From Dokdonia sp. PRO95 (lineage in GTDB: Bacteria > Bacteroidota > Bacteroidia > Flavobacteriales > Flavobacteriaceae), in the NCBI RefSeq assembly GCF_000355805.1, contig NZ_CM001837.1:13434-77433 (forward strand): a DNA stretch of 64,000 nt. The letters are read 5' to 3'. Below are positions 1 through 6,976 of this stretch, one piece after another. Below the pieces are notes generated by a model. It saw only the letters and a list, made by a program, of their open reading frames with translations. It was not told the origin of the DNA and made no database searches. The position numbers and the translations under genes were made by a program. Positions within the stretch are counted from its first letter, which is position 1. Each line of letters opens with the position of its first letter.

Positions 1-415
1 ATTCCCGCCGTCGTATGGCTCCGCTTCAAAATCAGAACACCTCAAAAATCGTTGAAGTATCGAAGAGTTAGGTATAGATCGAGTAAGGAGTAAATCCGCT
101 AGGATTTTAAAGCTCTTGGTGCTCTCTATTGATAAACGATTTGGGGTGGCTAAGCGGTTCTTTAATGCCTTCCTCTCGCTATGCTCGTCGGAGGCAGGAC
201 TCAAAAATGTCTAGAGAAATCATCTAAAGCATAGAAACCTCGAAACGTGGTTGCAACCAGCCACAACTACAGCATAAAGCGAATGAGACATTTTTGAAAG
301 CTCTACGCGCGGCGACAGATCCACAAATAACTGTATATTTAGACAATCAATTAATAAACAAATAAATACAGGCTATCCAGCAAAATGCCGCACTCGCTTT
401 ATGCAGTGGCCTGTT
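1..415 (+). repeat. Long intergenic repeat, copy 1 (cassette boundary)
   Basis: The first 115 bases closely match 1277-1392, and the last part matches the other right-hand repeat ends that finish in CTCGCTTTATGCAGTGG followed by CCTGTT. The repeat contains an imperfect inverted repeat: 267-285 (CTACAGCATAAAGCGAATG) pairs with 391-410. A short hairpin-like motif (CCTCTCGCT...CGTCGGAGG) lies at about 170-195. The repeat stops at the GTT of 413-415, beyond which sequence is no longer shared with other copies. It may continue to the left of the window. No gene was found in it. Confidence 0.8.
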
Positions 416-461
416 GGCAACAAGCTAAAAGCACTGTAACATTTCAGAAAACTATTGAAAA

Positions 462-1094
462 ATGAAAAAAGCTTCTTGGTTTATAATTGGAATTTTATCC
501 ACGCTTGTTGGTCTATATCCTAGTATTTACTTTTTGATTGACAGGCGATTTGGGCTATTAGCATCAAAGTCAGCAGAACTTTTAAGTGACAGCGTATGGA
601 ATATTGCATTTTATGGACATATACTTCTCGGAGGACTTGCACTATTAATCGGATGGTTACAGTTTAGTAAAAAGTTGAGAAGAAAGAATATTAAAATACA
701 TAGAACAATTGGAAAAATATATGTGGTTTCTGTTTTAATAAGTGGAGTTTGTGGGCTTTTTATTGCATTATACGCGACAGGTGGAATTATCAGTATACTT
801 GGCTTTTTCACATTGGGAATAATCTGGTTAAGCACAACTATTCTAGGTTTTAAAGCAGTTAAAAATGGAAATGTTGAATTACACGAAAAATTTATGATTT
901 TTAGTTATGCAGCTTGCTTTGCAGCGGTAACCTTAAGAATTTGGCTTCCCGTATTGACAGGAATAATGGGCGAATTCATTGGTGCTTATAGAATAGTTTC
1001 TTGGTTATGTTGGATTCCAAATATAATTGTTGCAATCCTCATTGTAAGAAATAAAAGAACACGAACAAAAAAGCCAGTTGCCAACACCGTATAA
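462..1094 (+). CDS. DUF2306-like multi-pass membrane protein
   Basis: This 210-residue protein is almost entirely hydrophobic, with about five to six membrane segments: an N-terminal helix, a helix starting near the histidine of 'YGHILLGG', and later helices carrying a second conserved histidine ('LHEKFMIFSYAACFAAVTLR'). The His-containing helices and the 'HRTIGKIYV' loop are typical of the DUF2306 family of predicted inner-membrane proteins, whose function is unknown. It is the sole gene of its unit between two long repeats. The last codons (GCC AAC ACC GTA TAA) lie inside the start of the following repeat, so the repeat supplies the stop codon. The family call is from recognised pattern only. 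Confidence 0.7.
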   Translation: MKKASWFIIGILSTLVGLYPSIYFLIDRRFGLLASKSAELLSDSVWNIAFYGHILLGGLALLIGWLQFSKKLRRKNIKIHRTIGKIYVVSVLISGVCGLFIALYATGGIISILGFFTLGIIWLSTTILGFKAVKNGNVELHEKFMIFSYAACFAAVTLRIWLPVLTGIMGEFIGAYRIVSWLCWIPNIIVAILIVRNKRTRTKKPVANTV

Positions 1095-1718
1095 AATTAA
1101 TTGCTTGTGCAAGCCTACTTACGAAAATCCTCGCGGATTTTCTATCTGGTTTGTATTTGCTAAATTAGGTACTTAAACACGCAACTAATCTTATACAAGA
1201 CCGTGGACGGCTGATTGCCAAAGGACATGTTTTTCATCTCAAGATAAGCCACATCCAAAGCAGTAGCATATTTGTAAATTCCCGCCATCGTATGGCTCCT
1301 CTTCAAAATCAGAACATCTCAAAAGTCGTTGAAATATCTAAGATTTGGGTATAGATTGAGTAAGGAGTATATCCGCTAGGATTTTAAAGCTCCCACCCTA
1401 CCAATCAGCCGTCCACAGGCCACTACTCAAAAATGCCTAGGGCATACATCTCAATTATAGAAAGCTCACACGTAGTTGCAGCCTGTGTATTCCTCTCGCT
1501 CGTATGTCACTCGTCGGATGCATGAACTACAGCATAAAGCGAATGTTGTGCCTTCCTCTCGCTGCGCTCGTCGGAGGCAAGTTTGAAAGCTCTACGCGCG
1601 GCGCACAACTCCAAAATTCATTGTATATTTAGATCAAACAAACAAGACCGCAAATTAAAGCAAACCAGCAATCCCGATAGCTATCGGGAGCCCAACTCGC
1701 TTTATGCAGTGGCCTGTT
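1077..1718 (+). repeat. Composite intergenic repeat with three inverted repeats (cassette boundary 2)
   Basis: This 720-base gap holds no gene. Three inverted repeats are visible: 1089-1104 with 1181-1196 (14 of 16 paired), 1203-1217 with 1402-1416 (15 bp perfect), and 1527-1545 with about 1693-1712 (imperfect). The stretch 1277-1718 repeats 1-415. Two copies of the CCTCTCGCT...CGTCGGAGG motif are at about 1490-1521 and 1552-1578. The perfect 18-bp palindrome TCCCGATAGCTATCGGGA is at 1672-1689. The left end GTTGCCAAC (1077-1085) is the exact reverse complement of GTTGGCAAC at 413-421, at the other end of the same unit. Confidence 0.8.
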
Positions 1719-1780
1719 AGCTACAAGTTAACAGCACGTGTTTAAATATAAATATTTACACGTATTCAATAGCTATTTTG

Positions 1781-1788
1781 TAACTTTG
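1781..1788 (+). promoter_or_regulatory. Probable -7 promoter box of the toxin-antitoxin pair
   Basis: TAACTTTG matches the Bacteroidota -7 consensus TAnnTTTG and lies 27 bases before the antitoxin start. No convincing TTG at -33 is seen, so the call is tentative. It lies after the end of the repeat, so the pair carries its own promoter inside its unit. Confidence 0.5.
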
Positions 1789-1815
1789 TGAACAGTAACT
1801 CATAAACTGATTATT

Positions 1816-2067
1816 ATGAACACAAAGTTGACATTAACAATAGAAAGAGAAATAATTGAAAGAGCTAAAAACTATGCGAAAGAAAAAAATCGCAGTTTAT
1901 CAGATATTATCGAAAACTATTTAAAAACACTCACCAAAGAAGAACGGAAAAACAAAAGCAAAAAGCTTAATCCTGCGGTAGAATCTCTAAGAGGTTCTTT
2001 CAAGATGCCTAAAGATATGGATTATAGAAAAGAGCTTAAAAATCGATTAGAAAAAAAATATATTTAA
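1816..2067 (+). CDS. Antitoxin, VapB-like (DUF6364-type ribbon-helix-helix)
   Basis: The protein has 83 residues. Its N-terminus forms a short beta strand followed by two helices ('TLTIEREIIERAKNYAKEKNRSLSDIIENYL'), the pattern of ribbon-helix-helix DNA-binding antitoxins. The charged C-terminal half would be the toxin-binding tail. The stop codon (2065-2067) is directly followed by the ATG of the PIN-domain toxin, which implies translational coupling. By analogy to VapBC systems, the antitoxin would bind and inhibit the neighbouring RNase and repress the shared promoter. Function is inferred from fold pattern and context. Confidence 0.75.
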   Translation: MNTKLTLTIEREIIERAKNYAKEKNRSLSDIIENYLKTLTKEERKNKSKKLNPAVESLRGSFKMPKDMDYRKELKNRLEKKYI

Positions 2068-2490
2068 ATGGATAAAGTTCTAATTGATACTGATGTTTTA
2101 CTCGATTTCTTTTTTGATAGAAAACCATTCGCCGAATATTCAGCAGGAATTTTAAACCTTTGCGCTGAAAAAGAAATAAAAGGATATACAACACCAGTTA
2201 TAATTTCTAATGTTTATTATTTACTCAGAAAAACTGCAAAGCATGATATTATAGTTGAAAAGATTAAACAACTTCTGAATATAATTGATATTATTAAAAT
2301 GGATAAAAATGCTGTCTTGGATGCATTAAACTCTCAATTTAAAGATTTTGAAGATGCATTGCAAAACTTTTCCGCCATACAAAATGGTCAAATAAAGATT
2401 GTTTTAACAAGAAACTTAAAAGATTTTAAAAAGAGTGAGTTAGCTATTTTGACACCAGAAACTTATCTAAAAGGAAAATCTAGTGACTAA
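2068..2490 (+). CDS. PIN-domain ribonuclease toxin, VapC-like
   Basis: This 140-residue protein begins 'KVLIDTDVLLDFFFDRKPF', the first strand and loop of a PIN domain with acidic residues Asp7, Asp9 and Asp13. A central 'KDFEDALQNFSA' and a 'TRNLKDFKKS' segment near residues 111-120 match the other acidic and polar positions of PIN nucleases. PIN toxins cleave RNA using metal ions and are held inactive by the partner antitoxin, here encoded immediately upstream with no gap. The stop codon TAA (2488-2490) overlaps the start of the next repeat (CTAAC), as seen in many integron cassettes. Target RNA cannot be predicted. Confidence 0.82.
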   Translation: MDKVLIDTDVLLDFFFDRKPFAEYSAGILNLCAEKEIKGYTTPVIISNVYYLLRKTAKHDIIVEKIKQLLNIIDIIKMDKNAVLDALNSQFKDFEDALQNFSAIQNGQIKIVLTRNLKDFKKSELAILTPETYLKGKSSD

Positions 2491-2818
2491 CAAAGAACTG
2501 AGTTAAAAAAAGCCTACTTTGGCTGCGGTCAGTACAGGCTTTTAAGCTAATTTTAATCTATAGTTTTCGGCGTAGGGTCTTCCTGATTTTATGATGGCTA
2601 AGGCTTGCTTTGAGTCCTTGCTTGCTACTATTACAAATGCTCTTCACTTTTTATACTTGGTTACACTTTCGCGAAAGCGTAATAGCCAACTTTGAATGTG
2701 CTACGTACAGCAGCAACTCCAAAATTCATTGTATATTTAGATCAAACAAACAAGACCGCAAATTAAAGCAAACTAGCAATCCCGATAGCTATCGGGAGCC
2801 GCACTCGCTTTAAGAGTT
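2488..2818 (+). repeat. Intergenic repeat, full copy (left half B1, right half A3)
   Basis: The left half begins AACAAAGAACTGAGTTAAAA and runs through a motif related to CTTCGGCTGCGGTCAGCACAAG; its relatives are at 3868, 8470 and 10002. The right half (2714-2818) carries ATTCATTGTATATTTAG and the 18-bp palindrome TCCCGATAGCTATCGGGA (2780-2797), and ends CTCGCTTTAAGAGTT, an altered version of the usual end. Between the halves is the TTTCGCGAAA palindrome at 2667-2676. The 390-base gap holds no credible gene; a 67-codon open frame here consists of repeat sequence and was dismissed. Confidence 0.85.
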
Positions 2819-2882
2819 ATCTTTTGGCATTTACTCTAAAGAATGTAGGTTGTTCAAATAGTAACCAATTAGAAATATCACA

Positions 2883-3839
2883 ATGAAAAAAATATTGAAG
2901 TTTTTGGTGTTTATCCTAGTAGCATTTATTTATTCGTGTGAACCAGGAGACTCTCCAGAAGAACTTGAGGAAATAATAGAAATAGAAGAAGAAGTTTTAG
3001 AAATTTCTGATCCTAATTTCAAATACGCTCTTTTAAATACAAATTGTGTTGATACAAATATTAACCAAATTGGAGATATTGATTTGGATTTAAACAATGA
3101 TGGAAAATTTCAAATAAGCGAGGTGGAATCTGTAGAAAGTTTAATACTTAAAATGGACTTTTATAAAATCGTTAGGTCTATTGATTTGAGAGAAATTAAA
3201 TATTTCAAAAATCTTAAGTATTTAGAGTTATCGTACACCACATCAGACGGTTTTGTTGAGAATACTAGTTCAGAACGAATAGTATATGATTTTTCAGATT
3301 TAAGAAAATTAGAGACTTTGAAAGTTAATTATCTATACACAGATTTTTGTTCTTCTATCAATTTAGAGGGTCTAGAAAACTTAACCAATTTAGACCTTTC
3401 CTATAACAGACCTAGTTTTCTAGTCTCCCCTGATGACTGGGAATATCCAATTCATTTTACAGAGATAAACATGAATAACTGTCCTAATCTTTCTGATCTT
3501 AGCATAGTAAATAGCTTCCTAATTACTGATTTTTGCGAGATTCCTTCCCTAAAAAAATTAGACATGCAATATTTAGAAGGCGGCGAACCAAATATTTTTG
3601 ACTTTCACTGTCTAACTCAATTAGAGTATCTTAACATCTCAGAAAATTATATTGAAAATTTAATATTAAAAAACGGATCGGTTCTTAATACCCTTTTAGT
3701 AAATGACATAGGTGCTGTAGGGAATTCTAATTATCCTTTTATTGATTATCTCTGCCTAGATGACAGTCAAGAAGAATATGAGCAAATTATAAACGTCATT
3801 GATGATAACACACTAATCAACTATGATTGCACCTTTTAG
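2883..3839 (+). CDS. Leucine-rich-repeat lipoprotein
   Basis: The 318-residue protein starts with a lipoprotein signal peptide ending 'VAFIYSC' (Cys19 would be lipidated), followed by an acidic linker rich in Glu. From about residue 45 it contains irregular leucine-rich repeats, recognisable as 'LKYLELSY', 'LETLKVNY', 'LTNLDLSYN', 'LKKLDMQY' and 'LEYLNISEN', each about 22-28 residues apart. The likely place is the outer membrane or cell surface, where such repeats serve as a binding scaffold. The ligand is unknown. It is the only gene of its unit. The base composition is very AT-rich, like the other cargo genes. Confidence 0.75.
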   Translation: MKKILKFLVFILVAFIYSCEPGDSPEELEEIIEIEEEVLEISDPNFKYALLNTNCVDTNINQIGDIDLDLNNDGKFQISEVESVESLILKMDFYKIVRSIDLREIKYFKNLKYLELSYTTSDGFVENTSSERIVYDFSDLRKLETLKVNYLYTDFCSSINLEGLENLTNLDLSYNRPSFLVSPDDWEYPIHFTEINMNNCPNLSDLSIVNSFLITDFCEIPSLKKLDMQYLEGGEPNIFDFHCLTQLEYLNISENYIENLILKNGSVLNTLLVNDIGAVGNSNYPFIDYLCLDDSQEEYEQIINVIDDNTLINYDCTF

Positions 3840-3867
3840 TTTCAAATATACATGGCGACTCAACATT

Positions 3868-4060
3868 AACAAAGAACTGAGTTAAAAAACGAGCCTACTT
3901 CGGCTGCGGTCAGCACAAGATTTTAAGCTAGTTTTAATCTATAATTTTCATCTTAGGTTTTCCTGATTTTATGATGGATAAGACGTGCTTTAAGTTCTTG
4001 TATGCTACTATAACAAATGCTCTTCACTTCTTATACTTGGGTTGCGCTTTCGCGAAAGCG
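3868..4060 (+). repeat. Intergenic repeat, left half only (B2)
   Basis: This copy starts AACAAAGAACTGAGTTAAAA and is nearly identical to the left half at 2489, up to and including the TTTCGCGAAA palindrome at 4048-4057. The expected right half does not follow; it is found 2.8 kb later at 6848. Two unrelated genes occupy the space between. Confidence 0.85.
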
Positions 4061-4101
4061 TACTTAAACAACTTTTTATAAACTATACTTTGAGAGTTTT
4101 A

Positions 4102-4109
4102 TATCTTTG
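4102..4109 (+). promoter_or_regulatory. Possible -7 promoter box before the Cys-rich protein
   Basis: TATCTTTG fits TAnnTTTG, but it lies only five bases before the ATG at 4115. If used, the transcript would be almost leaderless. No clear -33 element was seen. Confidence 0.3.
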
Positions 4110-4114
4110 TTGTA

Positions 4115-4432
4115 ATGAAAACAGCTTGTTATCTATTATCATTTTTAGTACTCTTTCTCTCCACGATGCCATCGTGTTGTGAGGATGCCTGTGATGATGA
4201 GCTAGCAACAACACAGTGTGATCTTAATCACAGTGATCACGATGATTATAGCTCTGAGGGGAGCTGCTCTCCATTTTTAACTTGCGGAAGTTGTACGGGT
4301 TTTGTGATGTTAAAATCGGCTTTTGAGCTTAAAGAACTTACACCTATTGCCGTAAAAACTAGGGTGACTTATAAACCCTCGTACACAGATTACTTTGCTG
4401 CATCTATATGGCAACCGCCAAAACTAAGTTAA
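4115..4432 (+). CDS. Small secreted Cys/His/Asp-rich protein (DUF6660-like)
   Basis: This 105-residue protein has a signal peptide ending near 'STMPSC', then a segment with many metal-ligand residues: Cys at CC, C, C, C, C and C-x-x-C positions between about residues 21 and 60, plus the acidic/His run 'LNHSDHDDY'. The C-terminal 45 residues are ordinary and end 'IWQPPKLS'. Similar small proteins are found next to TonB-dependent receptors in Bacteroidota, and the receptor gene follows 85 bases later on the same strand. A role in periplasmic or surface metal handling is inference from ligand content and neighbour only. The DUF6660 assignment is tentative. Confidence 0.65.
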   Translation: MKTACYLLSFLVLFLSTMPSCCEDACDDELATTQCDLNHSDHDDYSSEGSCSPFLTCGSCTGFVMLKSAFELKELTPIAVKTRVTYKPSYTDYFAASIWQPPKLS

Positions 4433-4517
4433 TAGCAGCGCTTTGCTGCATCGCATAAAATCGCTGCTCCACATTATTATGGAGTGGTCTACCTATCATA
4501 AACTTATAAGAGACATT

Positions 4518-6692
4518 ATGAAAACATTCATATTGCCACTGCTTGCAATGCTATATGCATCTGCAATGCTGGGGCAACACACATTTAACGCGCGAGTACT
4601 TGATAAAGACACTAAGGAAGCACTCATAGACGCAACCGCTATAGTAGAAGGTACTACAAATGGCGCAATAACAAATAACAAGGGATTATTAGAAATTAAA
4701 AATATTGCCAGCGGAAGGCAAACTGTAGTCATAAGCTATCTTGGCTATGAGACCTACCGCCTTACTAAAACCTTCCCGCTTACCTCAACTTCTCCCTTAG
4801 AAATATTACTTACTAAGAGTGATGATGAGTCGCTAGAAGAGGTGGTAATTGCGTCTACTAGATCAAAGCGCACCATTTACAATATTCCCACACGTATGGA
4901 GGCTATCTCTGGTGAAGAACTAGAAGAAAAAGGGAATATGAAACCTGGTGATATACGTATGATGCTTAACGAGAGTACAGGTATACAAACACAACAAACC
5001 TCTGCTACTTCATATAATTCAAGTATACGTATACAAGGACTAGATGGTAAATACACGCAGATATTGCGAGATGGTTTTCCTCTATATGCGGGATTTTCTG
5101 GAGGGTTGAGTTTAATGCAAATTGCACCTTTAGATCTCAAACAGGTTGAAGTAATTAAAGGTGCTTCTTCCACCCTATATGGCGGTGGGGCAATTGCAGG
5201 TCTAGTAAATCTTGTGTCTAAAAAACCTACAGATGAGCGAGAGCTTAGTTTTATGGTAAATGGAACTTCTGCCTTAGGCCTAGACGTAAGTGGGTTTTAT
5301 GCAGAGCAATTTGATAAAGTAGGGACGACTATATTTGCCTCATATAACGTAGGAACTCCTTATGATCCAGCAAATATAGGCCTTACAGCCATCCCTAAGT
5401 TTACGAGATATACACTTAACCCAAAACTCTTTGTCACGCTATCTGATAAAACAGATGCCGTTATAGGCTTTAATAGTATTCTCGAAGATCGTGTAGGTGG
5501 TGATATTACTTTTATAGAAGAAGGTGAGAACTTACCTAACCGCTTTTTTGAAAGAAATGAGACTACACGTCTTAGTTCGCAACTAGGCTTAGATCATCGT
5601 CTGGATGATAATCGCTCACTGGCATTTAAAAATAGTGTAAGCTTTTATGACCGTAGTATTGAGATACCTGACTTTACATTTTCTGGAGCACAAATTTCGA
5701 CCTTTACAGAGGGTACTTACACCACGATTTCTGGTGATTCTGAGTGGGTTTTTGGTGCTAATTTATGGACAGATTCTTTTACTCAGGATCAAGAAGGGAT
5801 ACTAGATGTAGTAGATTATAGCCATACTACGGCTGGCCTATTTGTGCAAAACACTTGGGATATTAATGAGCAGTTTGTGCTTGAGTCTGGCTTAAGAACA
5901 GATTATCAGAACGAATATGGCCTCTTTGTTTTACCTAGGGTATCTGCGCTTATGCGTGTTAACCCCAAGCTATCACTACGTCTAGGTGGTGGTCTTGGGT
6001 ACAAAACACCTACCGTTTTTACCGAAGACGCAGAGCGTATACAGTTTCAAAATGTGCTACCTATAGATGTAGCAAATACAGAAGCAGAGCAAAGTATAGG
6101 TGCAAATTTTGATATTAACTATAAAACACCGCTTACAGATAATCTGTCCTTTAGCATAAACACCTTGCTTTTTTATACACAAATACAAGATCCGCTTGTG
6201 CTCGTACCACAGGATAACTCTTTTTATCAGTTTGAGCAACCTGATGGTCGTATTGCAACGCAGGGAATAGAAACAAACGTAAAACTTTCTTATAATGACC
6301 TCGCCCTATTTATAGGGTATACACTGGCAGATGTAAATCAGCAAATTGAAGGAACCACTAGTACCTTTCCTCTAGTATCAAAACATAGGCTCAATAATGT
6401 ACTTATGTATGAAGTAGAAGAAAAACTCAAAATGGGTCTGGAGGCTTACTATTTTAGCCCACAGCAGTTAAATGATGGTAGCACCGGGCAGCAGTACTGG
6501 CTATTTGGGTTTATGGTAGAAAAGCTCTGGGAAAATTTTTCGGTCTTTATCAATTTTGAAAATTTTGGTGATACGAGACAGACTAAATTTGACACTATTT
6601 TTACAGGAAGCGTTACTAATCCTGAGTTTAGAGACATTTATGCTCCCGTAGATGGCTTTGTGATTAATGGAGGATTTAAGATTAAACTATAG
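4518..6692 (+). CDS. TonB-dependent outer-membrane receptor
   Basis: With the ATG at 4518 the protein has 724 residues and a clear signal peptide ('MKTFILPLLAMLYASAMLGQ'). An in-frame ATG 25 codons upstream would add a non-signal extension, so the later start is preferred. After the signal comes a carboxypeptidase-regulatory-like beta domain ('FNARVLDKDTKEALIDATA'), then a plug domain with 'IQGLDGKYTQILRDGFPLY' and 'VEVIKGASSTLYGGGAIAG', then a long beta-barrel ending in an amphipathic strand ('VINGGFKIKL'). Such receptors import metal chelates, vitamins or glycans using TonB energy. The substrate is not shown by sequence; the adjacent Cys/His-rich protein hints at a metal. Confidence 0.9.
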   Translation: MKTFILPLLAMLYASAMLGQHTFNARVLDKDTKEALIDATAIVEGTTNGAITNNKGLLEIKNIASGRQTVVISYLGYETYRLTKTFPLTSTSPLEILLTKSDDESLEEVVIASTRSKRTIYNIPTRMEAISGEELEEKGNMKPGDIRMMLNESTGIQTQQTSATSYNSSIRIQGLDGKYTQILRDGFPLYAGFSGGLSLMQIAPLDLKQVEVIKGASSTLYGGGAIAGLVNLVSKKPTDERELSFMVNGTSALGLDVSGFYAEQFDKVGTTIFASYNVGTPYDPANIGLTAIPKFTRYTLNPKLFVTLSDKTDAVIGFNSILEDRVGGDITFIEEGENLPNRFFERNETTRLSSQLGLDHRLDDNRSLAFKNSVSFYDRSIEIPDFTFSGAQISTFTEGTYTTISGDSEWVFGANLWTDSFTQDQEGILDVVDYSHTTAGLFVQNTWDINEQFVLESGLRTDYQNEYGLFVLPRVSALMRVNPKLSLRLGGGLGYKTPTVFTEDAERIQFQNVLPIDVANTEAEQSIGANFDINYKTPLTDNLSFSINTLLFYTQIQDPLVLVPQDNSFYQFEQPDGRIATQGIETNVKLSYNDLALFIGYTLADVNQQIEGTTSTFPLVSKHRLNNVLMYEVEEKLKMGLEAYYFSPQQLNDGSTGQQYWLFGFMVEKLWENFSVFINFENFGDTRQTKFDTIFTGSVTNPEFRDIYAPVDGFVINGGFKIKL

Positions 6693-6731
6693 CAAACCGT
6701 TTCTTATAGCATCATCACACAACAAAATTTC

Positions 6732-6766
6732 AACAAGGGCTTCTTTATTGCAGAGAAGCCCTTGTT
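6732..6766 (+). terminator. Rho-independent terminator after the TonB receptor
   Basis: A perfect 13-bp stem (AACAAGGGCTTCT at 6732-6744 with its complement at 6754-6766) encloses a 9-base loop, followed by TATTATTAATTTTT. Confidence 0.8.
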
Positions 6767-6847
6767 ATTATTAATTTTTAACGCTTTCGCGAAAATGTGA
6801 TTGTCATTTATAAATGTGAATTCTCTATGTGAATCAAGTAACACCGT

Positions 6848-6951
6848 AATTCATTGTATATTTAGATCAAAAAAACAAGACCGAATACTAAAGCAAACCA
6901 GCAATCCCGATAGCTATCAGGAGCCGCACTCGCTTTATGTAGAGGGCTGTT
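6848..6951 (+). repeat. Intergenic repeat, right half only (A4)
   Basis: ATTCATTGTATATTTAG, the TCCCGATAGCTATC(A/G)GGA palindrome (6905-6922, one mismatch) and the end CACTCGCTTTATG...GGGCTGTT match the right halves at 1605, 2714 and 8661. It is preceded by a TTTCGCGAAA palindrome at 6785-6794, which in complete copies lies between the two halves. The matching left half is at 3868. Confidence 0.85.
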
Positions 6952-6976
6952 GTGGTTAATTATCGAAAATCTACGA

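Noticed and set aside
2610-2813. A 67-codon open frame between toxin and LRR lipoprotein
   Set aside because: It runs entirely through the repeat halves, including the palindromes; other copies of the repeat do not keep the frame open in the same way.
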